From Deltaproteobacteria bacterium GWC2_55_46 (GTDB lineage: Bacteria > Desulfobacterota > GWC2-55-46): a stretch of 64,000 nucleotides of DNA. Location: contig LVEI03000001.1 in NCBI GenBank assembly GCA_001595385.3, positions 1,703,501 through 1,767,500 of the forward strand, written 5' to 3'. Below the pieces are notes generated by a model. That model had not been told where the DNA came from and made no database searches. It was given only the letters and a program-made list of their open reading frames with translations. Positions within the stretch are counted from its first letter, which is position 1. The number at the start of each line of letters is the position of its first letter. The position numbers were made by a program, and so were the translations under genes. This document shows positions 8,678-16,758 of this stretch, one piece after another.

Positions 8678-10170
8678 AGATACTTCTTATAGACCCGCCA
8701 TTCTACAGGTTCATAAAGTACTTTAACCGCTTTTTTCCTCTTGGGCTTGCCTATCTCGCGGCCGTTATGCGCGAGCTGGGCCATGAGGTGTCCATATACG
8801 ACGCGGACGCAAATGTGGAGAGGGCTGAGGAGATGGATTTTTCAGCCCTTGAGGAGAGCTACCCTGTATACATAAAGCGCCTGAACGACCCCCTTGACCC
8901 TGTCTGGGAGGAGATGCGCAGCACGATACGGTCGGTGGGGCCGGACCTGGTCGGCATCAACGCCTATACGACCAGGGTAGCCTCCGCGTTCAGGACCGCC
9001 AGGATAGTAAAGGCGCTCTTCCCCGGTGTACCGGTAGTCATAGGGGGGCCGCACCCGTCTGTTAAGGCAGAGGAGTCGCTCGATATCTGCCCGTCGATCG
9101 ACTTCGCTCTCCGGGGAGAAGGGGAACGTTCTTTCGCCGGGCTCGTAGAGTGCCTGGAAAAAAAAGGCGACCTGAGGAGGATAAAGGGGCTGAGCTACAG
9201 GGGGGAGGGGGGGATCATCCATAACCCGGCCGTAGAGTTCATCGAGGACCTCGACAGCGTTCCTTATCCCGCGAGGGACCTCCTTATAAATAAAGGCTCG
9301 TACACGCCCGAGGACATGGGGCTCATCATGACCGGGCGCGGATGCCCGTATGAGTGCACCTTCTGCTCGTCGAGCGGGGTGTGGAACAGGCGCGTAAGGG
9401 CCAGGTCTCTCGGCAACGTGCTCGGCGAGATACGCAGGGTTAAGGCCCAATACGGCACCGTCCAGTTCAGCTTCAAGGACGACACCTTTACCCTGGATAG
9501 AAATAGGGTGAAGCATTTCTGCAGGGCGGTCCTGGACGAGGGCCTCAAGATAAATTGGGACTGCAACGTAAGGGTAAACCTCGTTGATTATGCTCTTCTC
9601 AAGCTGATGAAGTCCGCCGGGTGCAACGGCATCAAGATGGGGATAGAGTCCGGGAGCGACCGGGTATTGAAGGAGGTAATGAAAAAGGGCACGACGATAG
9701 AGCAGATAAAACGGGCGGCTCAGATAGCGCGAAAGGCCGGCATACACTGGACAGGCTACTTCATGATGGGCCTTCCGACAGAGAGCAGGGCTGAGATGAT
9801 CGATACGCTGAAGCTCCTTCACGATATAAGGCCGGACTTCGCTTCCATTTCCGTCTATGAGCCGTTTCCCGGTACCGGCCTTTTCAGGACCGGGGTCGCC
9901 TCCGGCCTCGTGGCCGAGAAGCGCACCCTTGACGATTACTGCTCCATATCCCCGAAGTACTACTTCATGAAGGACCAAAACAGGCGCATAGATAGCATGA
10001 CCGACGAGGAGTTCAGGGAGATGGAGCGGTTCATAAAGGAGAGCTTCCGAGATTACAACCGCTCCTTTTCGCGCATCTTCAAGAGGGCAAGGTCGCGAAG
10101 CGCCCTGTACCTCACAGAGCCCGCCGCGCTCTGGGGGGATTTTCAAAAGTTCATCGCGTGGATGAGGTGA
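8674..10170 (+). CDS. B12-binding domain radical SAM protein
   Basis: A 498-residue protein with an N-terminal cobalamin-type domain (PDLVGINAYTTR, then VVIGGPHPSVKAEE) and a radical SAM barrel with Cys224, Cys228 and Cys231 (CPYECTFC). Later motifs GIKMGIESGSDRVLK and GYFMMGLPTE are those of the Elp3-like barrel. The C-terminal 70 residues are basic. It is translationally coupled to the preceding paralogue through an ATGA overlap at 8674-8677. Two adjacent, non-identical B12 radical SAM enzymes suggest sequential modification of one molecule; this is inference. Confidence 0.88.
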   Translation: MKILLIDPPFYRFIKYFNRFFPLGLAYLAAVMRELGHEVSIYDADANVERAEEMDFSALEESYPVYIKRLNDPLDPVWEEMRSTIRSVGPDLVGINAYTTRVASAFRTARIVKALFPGVPVVIGGPHPSVKAEESLDICPSIDFALRGEGERSFAGLVECLEKKGDLRRIKGLSYRGEGGIIHNPAVEFIEDLDSVPYPARDLLINKGSYTPEDMGLIMTGRGCPYECTFCSSSGVWNRRVRARSLGNVLGEIRRVKAQYGTVQFSFKDDTFTLDRNRVKHFCRAVLDEGLKINWDCNVRVNLVDYALLKLMKSAGCNGIKMGIESGSDRVLKEVMKKGTTIEQIKRAAQIARKAGIHWTGYFMMGLPTESRAEMIDTLKLLHDIRPDFASISVYEPFPGTGLFRTGVASGLVAEKRTLDDYCSISPKYYFMKDQNRRIDSMTDEEFREMERFIKESFRDYNRSFSRIFKRARSRSALYLTEPAALWGDFQKFIAWMR

Positions 10171-10252
10171 CGTTTCGTCATATTGACAGGGGCTGAGGCC
10201 CAGAAAGGAGACAGCCGGGATATGCGACAGCATGGACAAAAATCGATAATCG

Positions 10253-11413
10253 ATGAAACAAAAAGGCGCAAAGACCAGGCGTGTACTCGTTACAGGGGGC
10301 GCGGGCTTCATCGGCTCTCACCTCGTTGACGACCTCGTCGCCCTTGGCCACGAGGTCACCGTTATCGACAACCTCGACCCTCAGGTCCACCCCGGAGGCC
10401 GCAGACCCGGGTACCTCAACAAGGGGGCGAACTTCATCGAGGCTGATATCAGGGACCCAGGCGTCCTCGAATCAGCGCTTCCGAAGACTGAAATATTATT
10501 TCATCTCGCGTCTTTGACCGCGGTAGGACAGTCGGCTTACCAGATAAACCGCTATGTGAACAACAACGTGCAGGCCACGGCCAGGCTGTGGGACCTCCTG
10601 GCCAATACCTCCCATTCGGTCCGCAAGGCCGTACTTGCCTCGTCGCGCGCGGTATACGGCGAGGGCATCTGTTTTTGCCCAGCGTGCTCGAAGGAGTTTG
10701 TGGCCTCCCCGAGGCTCGAGACCGACCTGAAAGACGGGATATGGGGCGTAAGATGCCCCGGCTGCTCCGGCTTTACCGAACCGCGCCACGTCCACGAAGG
10801 CATACCCCCTGTCCCCGCCTCCATCTACGCCATCACGAAGAGCACGCAGGAGGAGATATCCATCTGCTGCGCCAGGGCCATGGGCCTTCCAGCGGCGGTG
10901 CTCAGGTTCTCGAACGTCTACGGGGACAGGCAGTCCATGTCGAACCCTTACGTGGGCATATCATCGATATTCGCCTCCCGCGTTGTGAACGGGGAGCCGG
11001 TCGAGGTCTTCGAGGACGGCCACGAAAGCAGGGACTTCATATACGTAAAGGATGTCGTGCAGGCATGTCTTCTCGCGATGGAAAGCGACAAGGCCGATTA
11101 CGAGGTCTTCAACGTAGGAAGCGGAGAGGTGATAAGCGTCCTTGCCCTTGCGAAGAAGATCATCCGCGAGCTGAAATCTGACGCCCGGCCTGAGATAAGC
11201 GGCAGATACAGGGTAGGGGACATCAGGCACCTGTGGATGGATATCTCAAAGATAAAAAATGTGCTCGGCTTCTCCCCCGCTTATTCATTTGACCGCGGGA
11301 TGAGCTGCTTCATGGACTGGGTGCAGGCGGAAAGGCCCGACGACATTTACGGGAGGGTCAGGGAAGCCTGCAAAAAGGCAGCGGATACCAAACCAATGCG
11401 GGCCTGCACATGA
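10253..11413 (+). CDS. NAD-dependent nucleotide-sugar epimerase with Cys4 insertion
   Basis: A 386-residue extended short-chain dehydrogenase/reductase. The NAD-binding GxxGxxG is at Gly15, Gly18 and Gly21 (GGAGFIGSH), and the catalytic YxxxK is Tyr192/Lys196. Between the Ser of SSRAVYGEG and the Tyr lies an insertion with CxxC pairs at Cys142/Cys145 and Cys168/Cys171, a zinc-ribbon-like arrangement. I recall the same kind of insertion in proteins annotated as dTDP-L-rhamnose 4-epimerase (WbiB-like), so a dTDP-6-deoxysugar epimerase is the leading guess. UDP-sugar 4-epimerase is the alternative. It ends in an ATGA overlap with the GT2 gene. Confidence 0.82.
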   Translation: MKQKGAKTRRVLVTGGAGFIGSHLVDDLVALGHEVTVIDNLDPQVHPGGRRPGYLNKGANFIEADIRDPGVLESALPKTEILFHLASLTAVGQSAYQINRYVNNNVQATARLWDLLANTSHSVRKAVLASSRAVYGEGICFCPACSKEFVASPRLETDLKDGIWGVRCPGCSGFTEPRHVHEGIPPVPASIYAITKSTQEEISICCARAMGLPAAVLRFSNVYGDRQSMSNPYVGISSIFASRVVNGEPVEVFEDGHESRDFIYVKDVVQACLLAMESDKADYEVFNVGSGEVISVLALAKKIIRELKSDARPEISGRYRVGDIRHLWMDISKIKNVLGFSPAYSFDRGMSCFMDWVQAERPDDIYGRVREACKKAADTKPMRACT

Positions 11414-12327
11414 TAGACGCGTCTATAGTAATAGTGTCTTACAACAGCAGGGAGTATACGGAACGGTGCCTTAAGTCCATCTACGACAACGTAAAGGGGC
11501 TTTCCTTTGAGGTCATATGCGTTGACAACGGATCAAAGGACGGCTCTGCGGACATGATACGGAAAAAGTTCCCGCAAGTTGTCCTTTACGAAAGCAGGTT
11601 GAACATCGGCTACTCCAGGGGCAATAACCTCGGGCTGAGGATGAGCGCCGGGCGCTACGCGGTCCTCCTTAACAGCGATACCGTGATCCTCCCCGGGGCG
11701 CTTGAGACGGTAATCGAGTTCATGGAAAGGAACAGGGACGCGGGCGCCGCCAGCCCAAAGCTCCTCAATCCGGATGGCTCCATCCAGTACTGCGTGCGCA
11801 CCCTTCCGGACATAAAGACCGCGGTATTCCAGAGCCTGGGATGGCACAAGCTCTTCCCGCGCAGCAGGATAACCGCCAGGTATTATCGGACCGACCTGGA
11901 CTATGAGAAGGTCCTGTCGGTCGATTCGATAGGGACGACCTGCTATGCGATAAGGAGAGAGGTGCTTGAAAGGGTAGGCTTTCTCGACGAGGCTTTTTTC
12001 ATGTACAACGTCGACCTTGATTATAACAAGAGGATAAAGGATGCGGGCTTCAATATCTACTACCTCCCGGAGGCGAGGATAATACATTACGGGGGCATAA
12101 GCGTAAACCAGAACAACATACGCGGCCTCAAGGAGCAGCACCAGGGCATGTGGCTCATGTACAAGAAGCATTACTCGCCGAGGCGCCCGCCCGTGACAAA
12201 CGCCTTCGTATACGCCGCGATCCGCATGCGGCTGAGCGCAAAGCTCCTCCTGGCGCTCATAAGTAGCGACAAGCGGGTCATAAAAGGCCCCGGTGCTCCG
12301 CGAAGCGGGAAAGGGACCGCTCCCTGA
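11410..12327 (+). CDS. Glycosyltransferase family 2 (rhamnosyltransferase-like)
   Basis: A 305-residue GT-A fold transferase. It begins SIVIVSYNSREYTERCLKSI and has the metal-binding Asn88-Ser89-Asp90 (LLNSDTVIL). The acceptor-side segment FFMYNVDLDYNKRIKDAG is in the C-terminal half. This pattern is that of the WbbL/rhamnosyltransferase branch of GT2. A rhamnose-type donor would agree with the neighbouring epimerase, but this is inference. It is translationally coupled to the epimerase gene. The last 60 residues are basic, consistent with peripheral attachment to the inner membrane. Confidence 0.85.
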   Translation: MIDASIVIVSYNSREYTERCLKSIYDNVKGLSFEVICVDNGSKDGSADMIRKKFPQVVLYESRLNIGYSRGNNLGLRMSAGRYAVLLNSDTVILPGALETVIEFMERNRDAGAASPKLLNPDGSIQYCVRTLPDIKTAVFQSLGWHKLFPRSRITARYYRTDLDYEKVLSVDSIGTTCYAIRREVLERVGFLDEAFFMYNVDLDYNKRIKDAGFNIYYLPEARIIHYGGISVNQNNIRGLKEQHQGMWLMYKKHYSPRRPPVTNAFVYAAIRMRLSAKLLLALISSDKRVIKGPGAPRSGKGTAP

Positions 12328-12458
12328 AAAGAGATCCCGTGCGCCTGGTACGGGGTCATAAGCGAGAAGGTTACTGAAAACTCTACCCTTGTTAGAAGCA
12401 AAGCGTTCAGCGCGACCGTCAACTGTGAGTAACCCGAAGCAAAGGCGGTTACGCCACG

Positions 12459-13556
12459 ATGGTCATATCAGTTTTTATCGGAGCGTTCCTGATATCGTTT
12501 CTGGTCCAGTTCTGTTTCATAAAACACAGCTCGCTCCGTTGCCTCTTCAACGACTGTGAGCAGACACCCAAGCCGCAGAGGTTCCATTCAGAGCCCACCC
12601 CGAGGTCGGGGGGGCTCGGGGTCTTTGCCGCCTTCGCCGCCACAGGGCTTGCGCTGGCGTTAGCGAGAGGCGGGGAGATCGGCTCGGTCTTGCCATTTAT
12701 AGTCCTCGCCTCCATTCCGGCTTTCCTCGCCGGCATCTGCGAGGACTTCGGCATGAGCATCAATCCGAGGCTGAGGCTCGCGATGATAGGCGGGGGCGGG
12801 GTGCTTGCCATGATTTTGCTCCAGGTGAGTCTCAGTAACTTCGAGATCTTCAGGCTCCCGCACTGGATAGCGGTGCCTGTTACGGTGCTGGCCATAGCAG
12901 GGGTCACAAACGCCATAAATATAATCGACGGTTTCAACGGCCTGGCCTCAGGGGTCGCGTTGATAGCTCTCATCTCTTTCGCGTCCGTCTCCGTCATCTG
13001 CGGCGACCAGCTGGTGCTCGCGCTCTCTTTAACGCTCATGGCCTCGCTGCTCGGGTTTTTCGTCTGGAACTTCCCGAAGGGCAGGATCTTTCTCGGCGAC
13101 GGCGGGGCCTACTTTACGGGCTTCATGCTGGCCATAATATCCATCATGCTGGTAAACAGGAACGCCCCGGCGGAGTTCCCAGCCTATCTTGGCGCTCACG
13201 CGTCGAATTACGTCTCTCCATGGTTCCCGCTCGTAGTCATATCCTATCCTGTATTCGAGACCATCTTCTCCATATACAGGAAGAAGTTCAAAAGGGGAGG
13301 GTCGCCTTTCGAGCCTGACAGGGTCCATTTTCACATGCTGGTCTACAAGCGCGTGACCAAGAACAACCCCATGACATCGGTCTACCTGTGGGGCATAGTC
13401 ATCTTCTTTAACGCGGTCGCGATCCCCGCTCACAACCTGAATTTCGCCCTCATCCCGACCTTCATAATCTTCTCCGCGACATACGTATATCTCTACAGGA
13501 AGATAGTGAGGTTCAGGCGCCGTGGCGTTAAAGAGGCCTATGCGCAAAGGTCCTGA
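12459..13556 (+). CDS. WecA/MraY-family polyprenyl-phosphate sugar-1-phosphate transferase
   Basis: A 365-residue membrane protein with about ten helices. Family motifs are visible: CEDFGM followed by the RLRL segment, the catalytic loop IIDGFNGLASG (Asp157), GDGGAYFTGF, and the cytoplasmic histidine motif RVHFHMLVYKR near residue 285. Enzymes of this family load a sugar-1-phosphate on undecaprenyl phosphate and so start glycan synthesis; MraY itself is at 49954. It is separated from the GT2 gene by 131 bases that hold no gene. It most probably initiates the glycan made by the surrounding locus. Confidence 0.88.
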   Translation: MVISVFIGAFLISFLVQFCFIKHSSLRCLFNDCEQTPKPQRFHSEPTPRSGGLGVFAAFAATGLALALARGGEIGSVLPFIVLASIPAFLAGICEDFGMSINPRLRLAMIGGGGVLAMILLQVSLSNFEIFRLPHWIAVPVTVLAIAGVTNAINIIDGFNGLASGVALIALISFASVSVICGDQLVLALSLTLMASLLGFFVWNFPKGRIFLGDGGAYFTGFMLAIISIMLVNRNAPAEFPAYLGAHASNYVSPWFPLVVISYPVFETIFSIYRKKFKRGGSPFEPDRVHFHMLVYKRVTKNNPMTSVYLWGIVIFFNAVAIPAHNLNFALIPTFIIFSATYVYLYRKIVRFRRRGVKEAYAQRS

Positions 13557-15024
13557 GCGCGTGATGGCGCGGACGTCTCTTTTTCTGCTGGTAATATTCC
13601 TGGCGCTTGCCTCAGAAAGCGGCTCCGCTACATCCACGAACGTGCCTGTAGGGAGCCCTATATACGACGGCCTTGAAAGGCTTGAGGTAAAGGGTCTCCT
13701 GGGCGGGGGTATCTTAACGACAAAGCCGATTTCGAGAGGCGAGGTGGCAAGGCTTGCTCGGGAAGCGGAGAAGCTTATCAAAGATGGCGCGCGGGAGGCA
13801 GGCCCGCTCAGCATAGTAGAGAGTTTAAGGCGTGAGCTTTCATTTGAGATGAGCCGTGGTGGTGACAACCTGGGCGGCGGCTTCTATCTCAAAACATCAT
13901 ACAGAGATGGCAGGGCGAGTTTCGCCTCCATCAACGATAATGGGTACGTCCCTGAAGATGGGGCTGGCCTAAGGGGCGGGGCCGTACTGAGGGGCGGCCT
14001 TTACGATACCGCGTCGCTATACCTCAACCCCGAATACCGTCTGGATGAAGAAAGGTCAGAAATCGAGCTTCTGCATGGCTATGCGGTCATCAACATCGGG
14101 AATCTGGAGCTTCTTATAGGCAGAGACTCGATCTGGTGGGGGCCGGGCCGCCATGGTGGGCTTATAATGACAAATAACGCAAAGCCGTTTGACATGGTCA
14201 AGGTCTCATCGCAAAGGCATTTCATCCTCCCGTGGGCCTTCAAGTATCTCGGAGTGCTGCGCCCCGCCATCTTCCTCGCCCGCCTTGAGGAAGAAAGGGA
14301 TTACCCGCACGCCAACCTCCTCGGCATGAGGGTCGATCTCAAGCCTGCGCCATATCTTCAGGCGGGGCTTTCGAGGGTGATCATGTTTGGCGGAGAGGGC
14401 AGAAAAGCCTTAACCCCCTCCGACTGGGCAAAGGTCTTTATCGCCTCAGACGGCGCCGAGCACGCCGATTCGCCCATAAACGGGAACCAGATAATCGCCC
14501 TCGACCTCTCTTACGTCTACGTCAACAGAAATAGGTACATCCCTTTTGCGGGCGTGAAGCTTTATACCGAATGGGGCGCGGAGGACTCTTCCGGCAATAC
14601 CAAGACACCCTCAGGCAGGGCCAATATATACGGGATGTATATGGACGAGCCATTCCGTCAGAGCGGAGTCGACCTTCGGGTCGAATGGGCCAATACCGCC
14701 AGGAGCGCGAGATACGGCCCTTATTGGTATACGCACGGGGTCTACACCTCAGGCTACACCCATGAGGGGCGCGTCATAGGACATCACATGGGGGGAGACT
14801 CAAGGGACCTATTTCTCAGACTTCAATATCATATGCCGAGGGCTACCTTAGGTGTCGAGGCTGATATCGAAAGGTCGGGAGTACATTCAACGCCCGATGA
14901 TAAGAGATGGCTGGGCTTTGACGTCTCGTATGATGGTGATGGCCTTGATCTGCGAGGCAACGTGGGGTTTGAGGACAGCCCTGGCAATGTCTTTATTGGG
15001 CTTGGGATCGCTCGCGAGTTCTGA
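13540..15024 (+). CDS. Capsule assembly Wzi-family outer-membrane protein
   Basis: A protein of about 494 residues with an N-terminal signal peptide (ARTSLFLLVIFLALASESGSA). It then has a helical segment VGSPIYDGLERLEVKGLL, typical of Wzi-like proteins, and a long region of alternating beta strands ending in an aromatic-type C-terminus (GLGIAREF), as expected of an outer-membrane barrel. The conserved stretch LLIGRDSIWWGPGRHG is diagnostic of the family. Wzi binds or anchors surface polysaccharide. Two starts are possible: ATG 13540, which overlaps the upstream gene, and ATG 13564, which gives a shorter signal peptide. It closes the + strand glycan locus. Confidence 0.82.
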   Translation: MRKGPERVMARTSLFLLVIFLALASESGSATSTNVPVGSPIYDGLERLEVKGLLGGGILTTKPISRGEVARLAREAEKLIKDGAREAGPLSIVESLRRELSFEMSRGGDNLGGGFYLKTSYRDGRASFASINDNGYVPEDGAGLRGGAVLRGGLYDTASLYLNPEYRLDEERSEIELLHGYAVINIGNLELLIGRDSIWWGPGRHGGLIMTNNAKPFDMVKVSSQRHFILPWAFKYLGVLRPAIFLARLEEERDYPHANLLGMRVDLKPAPYLQAGLSRVIMFGGEGRKALTPSDWAKVFIASDGAEHADSPINGNQIIALDLSYVYVNRNRYIPFAGVKLYTEWGAEDSSGNTKTPSGRANIYGMYMDEPFRQSGVDLRVEWANTARSARYGPYWYTHGVYTSGYTHEGRVIGHHMGGDSRDLFLRLQYHMPRATLGVEADIERSGVHSTPDDKRWLGFDVSYDGDGLDLRGNVGFEDSPGNVFIGLGIAREF

Positions 15025-15031
15025 CGTGTGT

Positions 15032-15419
15032 CAGGCTGCTGAAAAGGCCAATCTGCGGCGTCGTCTTCAAAACGGTAAAAGCGGCGTACCAGCAGGATGT
15101 TGAAAAAGTCCATCCAGGACTTTTTCAACTACGATTTGGCCTGAGTGAATCAGTTCAAATTCTACAAATTGCACGGCTTTTCAAGTCTCGCAATCTGGCA
15201 ATCCGTCCATGGATTGCTTTAGCAGGCTGTTTTTCAACAGCCTGCCAGAAAAGTACGCCTCATTCCTCATTTTTGAAGATTCCCAGCTTCCGCGGGAATC
15301 TGCTACATGTAATGGAAAAGACAATCATTGCATTTCGCTCGCTTGATCTCGCAGTAAACTGCGAGGATTGCTCGCGGGCATGTTCGACTCCTTGCATCCT
15401 GATCTTTTTGAGCAGCCTG
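15032..15419. repeat. Palindromic intergenic repeat, copy A, split by a second element
   Basis: The left half (15032-15090) begins CAGGCTGCTGAAAAGGCC and ends GCGGCGTACC. The right half (15248-15419) begins AAAAGTACGCCTCATTCCTC and ends TTTTTGAGCAGCCTG. Together they match the organisation of copy B at 26054-26185. Between them, 15091-15247 holds a second element with a perfect 13-bp stem, GTTGAAAAAGTCC at 15099-15111 and its complement at 15117-15129. It ends in another perfect stem, GCAGGCTGTT at 15222-15231 and its complement at 15236-15245. The whole lies between two convergent gene ends. It codes for nothing and resembles the dispersed palindromic repeats known in deltaproteobacteria. 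Confidence 0.75.
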
Positions 15420-15445
15420 AATGTGATCTTGAGGACAATCGATGG

Positions 15446-15472
15446 GCAAGAGGTAACAATGTTACCTCTTGC
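15446..15472. repeat. Perfect 27-base palindrome
   Basis: The arm GCAAGAGGTAACA at 15446-15458 is exactly complementary to 15460-15472, with a single A at the centre. It lies in the convergent intergenic space between the Wzi-like and Wzz-like genes. There is no T-run on either side, so an intrinsic terminator is not clear. It could be a protein-binding site or part of the repeat complex. Confidence 0.75.
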
Positions 15473-15534
15473 TAAATAGACGGATTCAAACAAGTGTTTG
15501 CGGCAGGTTTTTCGGCAACCCGCTAAGACGCGTT

Positions 15535-16740
15535 TTAAGCCTGCCTCTGCTTCAAGCCCGCGTGCTTCCTTATCTCATCGAGCACGCCCCTGTTCCCCGG
15601 GTCTTTTGAGACCTTGCGGGCGTATTCGACCAGAAAGGAGCCAAATACCGAGGCTATAAAACCGGAAAAGGCGGCGATGGCAGCCATTACGCCCCTTTGA
15701 GGCCGCTCCTTTCTCTCGGACGCGACCGCCAGGTCGAGGACCTGAATGGTCACCGCCTCCCTTGCCTCGTCCAGTCGGGCCATCTCGTACTGCCTGGACA
15801 GTATCTCGAAGAGAGTTTCGTTGTATTTCAGCTCCCTTAGTTTCCTTACATGTCCAGTGCCCAGTTCTGGGAAGCTTTTGGTCGAAAGCAGAAGGTCGTG
15901 CTTGCCTGTGCCTCCGGCCTCTATCTTCGTGAGGGCATTTTTCATGCTCCTTATCTCTTCAGCTACCCTCTGCAGGTCCGGGTTCCTGGGCGTCGTGTAG
16001 CTCTTCATCACATCGAGCTCCACCTCTTTTGCCGATATTTTGGACTTGAGCCAGGTGACAGACTCTATGACGGCCTCGGCCTGCTTCTCAAGCTTTACCA
16101 CGCCGGTCCTCTGCTGAAAGGCGCGCATCGATTCTTCGGCGGCGATAAGGCTCTCTTTGACCCGTTTAAGCTGCTCCTCTACGAAAAGCCGCCGCTTGGC
16201 CGCCTCGGTCACGGCAAGGTCCTTTGTAAGTTCCTTGAGCTCCTCAATGAAGGCGTTCGCCATCTTAGCCGCCCTCTGAGGGTCGGTATCTTCGACGGAA
16301 ACAGAGATTATGCCGTCTTTTGAGCTGCTTACGGATACGTGCTCTGAAAGTCTTTTGCGCGCGTCCTCCCTGAAGCTTACGCCGTATAGCTCCATGAGGG
16401 CGAACCTGTCTATTACGCGCTCAGAGAGGGTCCTGCTCCGCAGTATGCCAAGGTATACGTCGTTCGGGTTCTTTAAGCCCACCGCCTTGTCGAGTAGCGA
16501 TGAGACCTCCCCTACCGCAAGGACCTGTTGGTTGACGGCCTGCTGCGGCGGGAGTATCCTGGTCTCGGCCCTGTATGACGGGCTTATGAGAAAGCTCGCG
16601 GCAAAGCCCGCGAGGCCGCAAAAAAAGGTCGCTCCGGTTATTACCCGTTTTTTCTTCAGGACTATCGCCGCGTAATTGAGCAGGTTTATATCTCCTGCCC
16701 TGCGTGGCGGCCGGCTTGAGTTTTTCCTTTGGTCAAGCAT
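15535..16740 (-). CDS. Wzz-type chain-length determinant protein
   Basis: A 401-residue inner-membrane protein with one helix near residues 33-52 and a second near 355-375. Between them is a long periplasmic region rich in coiled coil (around residues 165-330). The N-terminal segment INLLNYAAIVLKKKRVI and the following SPSYRAETRILPP are typical of Wzz/PCP proteins, which control polysaccharide chain length. There is no C-terminal tyrosine kinase domain, so this is not a Wzc-type fusion. It follows the Wza-like gene by 18 bases on the same strand and is probably cotranscribed with it. Confidence 0.85.
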   Translation of the reverse strand: MLDQRKNSSRPPRRAGDINLLNYAAIVLKKKRVITGATFFCGLAGFAASFLISPSYRAETRILPPQQAVNQQVLAVGEVSSLLDKAVGLKNPNDVYLGILRSRTLSERVIDRFALMELYGVSFREDARKRLSEHVSVSSSKDGIISVSVEDTDPQRAAKMANAFIEELKELTKDLAVTEAAKRRLFVEEQLKRVKESLIAAEESMRAFQQRTGVVKLEKQAEAVIESVTWLKSKISAKEVELDVMKSYTTPRNPDLQRVAEEIRSMKNALTKIEAGGTGKHDLLLSTKSFPELGTGHVRKLRELKYNETLFEILSRQYEMARLDEAREAVTIQVLDLAVASERKERPQRGVMAAIAAFSGFIASVFGSFLVEYARKVSKDPGNRGVLDEIRKHAGLKQRQA

Positions 16741-16758
16741 TACCAGTTCTCCCGAGCG

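Noticed and set aside
8842-10311. Open frame of 489 codons on the - strand
   Set aside because: It lies opposite the B12 radical SAM gene with clear motifs and has no recognisable domain; it is an antisense shadow caused by codon bias.
13029-13868. Open frame of 279 codons on the - strand
   Set aside because: It covers parts of the WecA-like and Wzi-like genes, both well supported on the + strand.
15025-15534. Possible insertion sequence
   Set aside because: No transposase frame; only palindromic repeats. Short frames inside have no family match.
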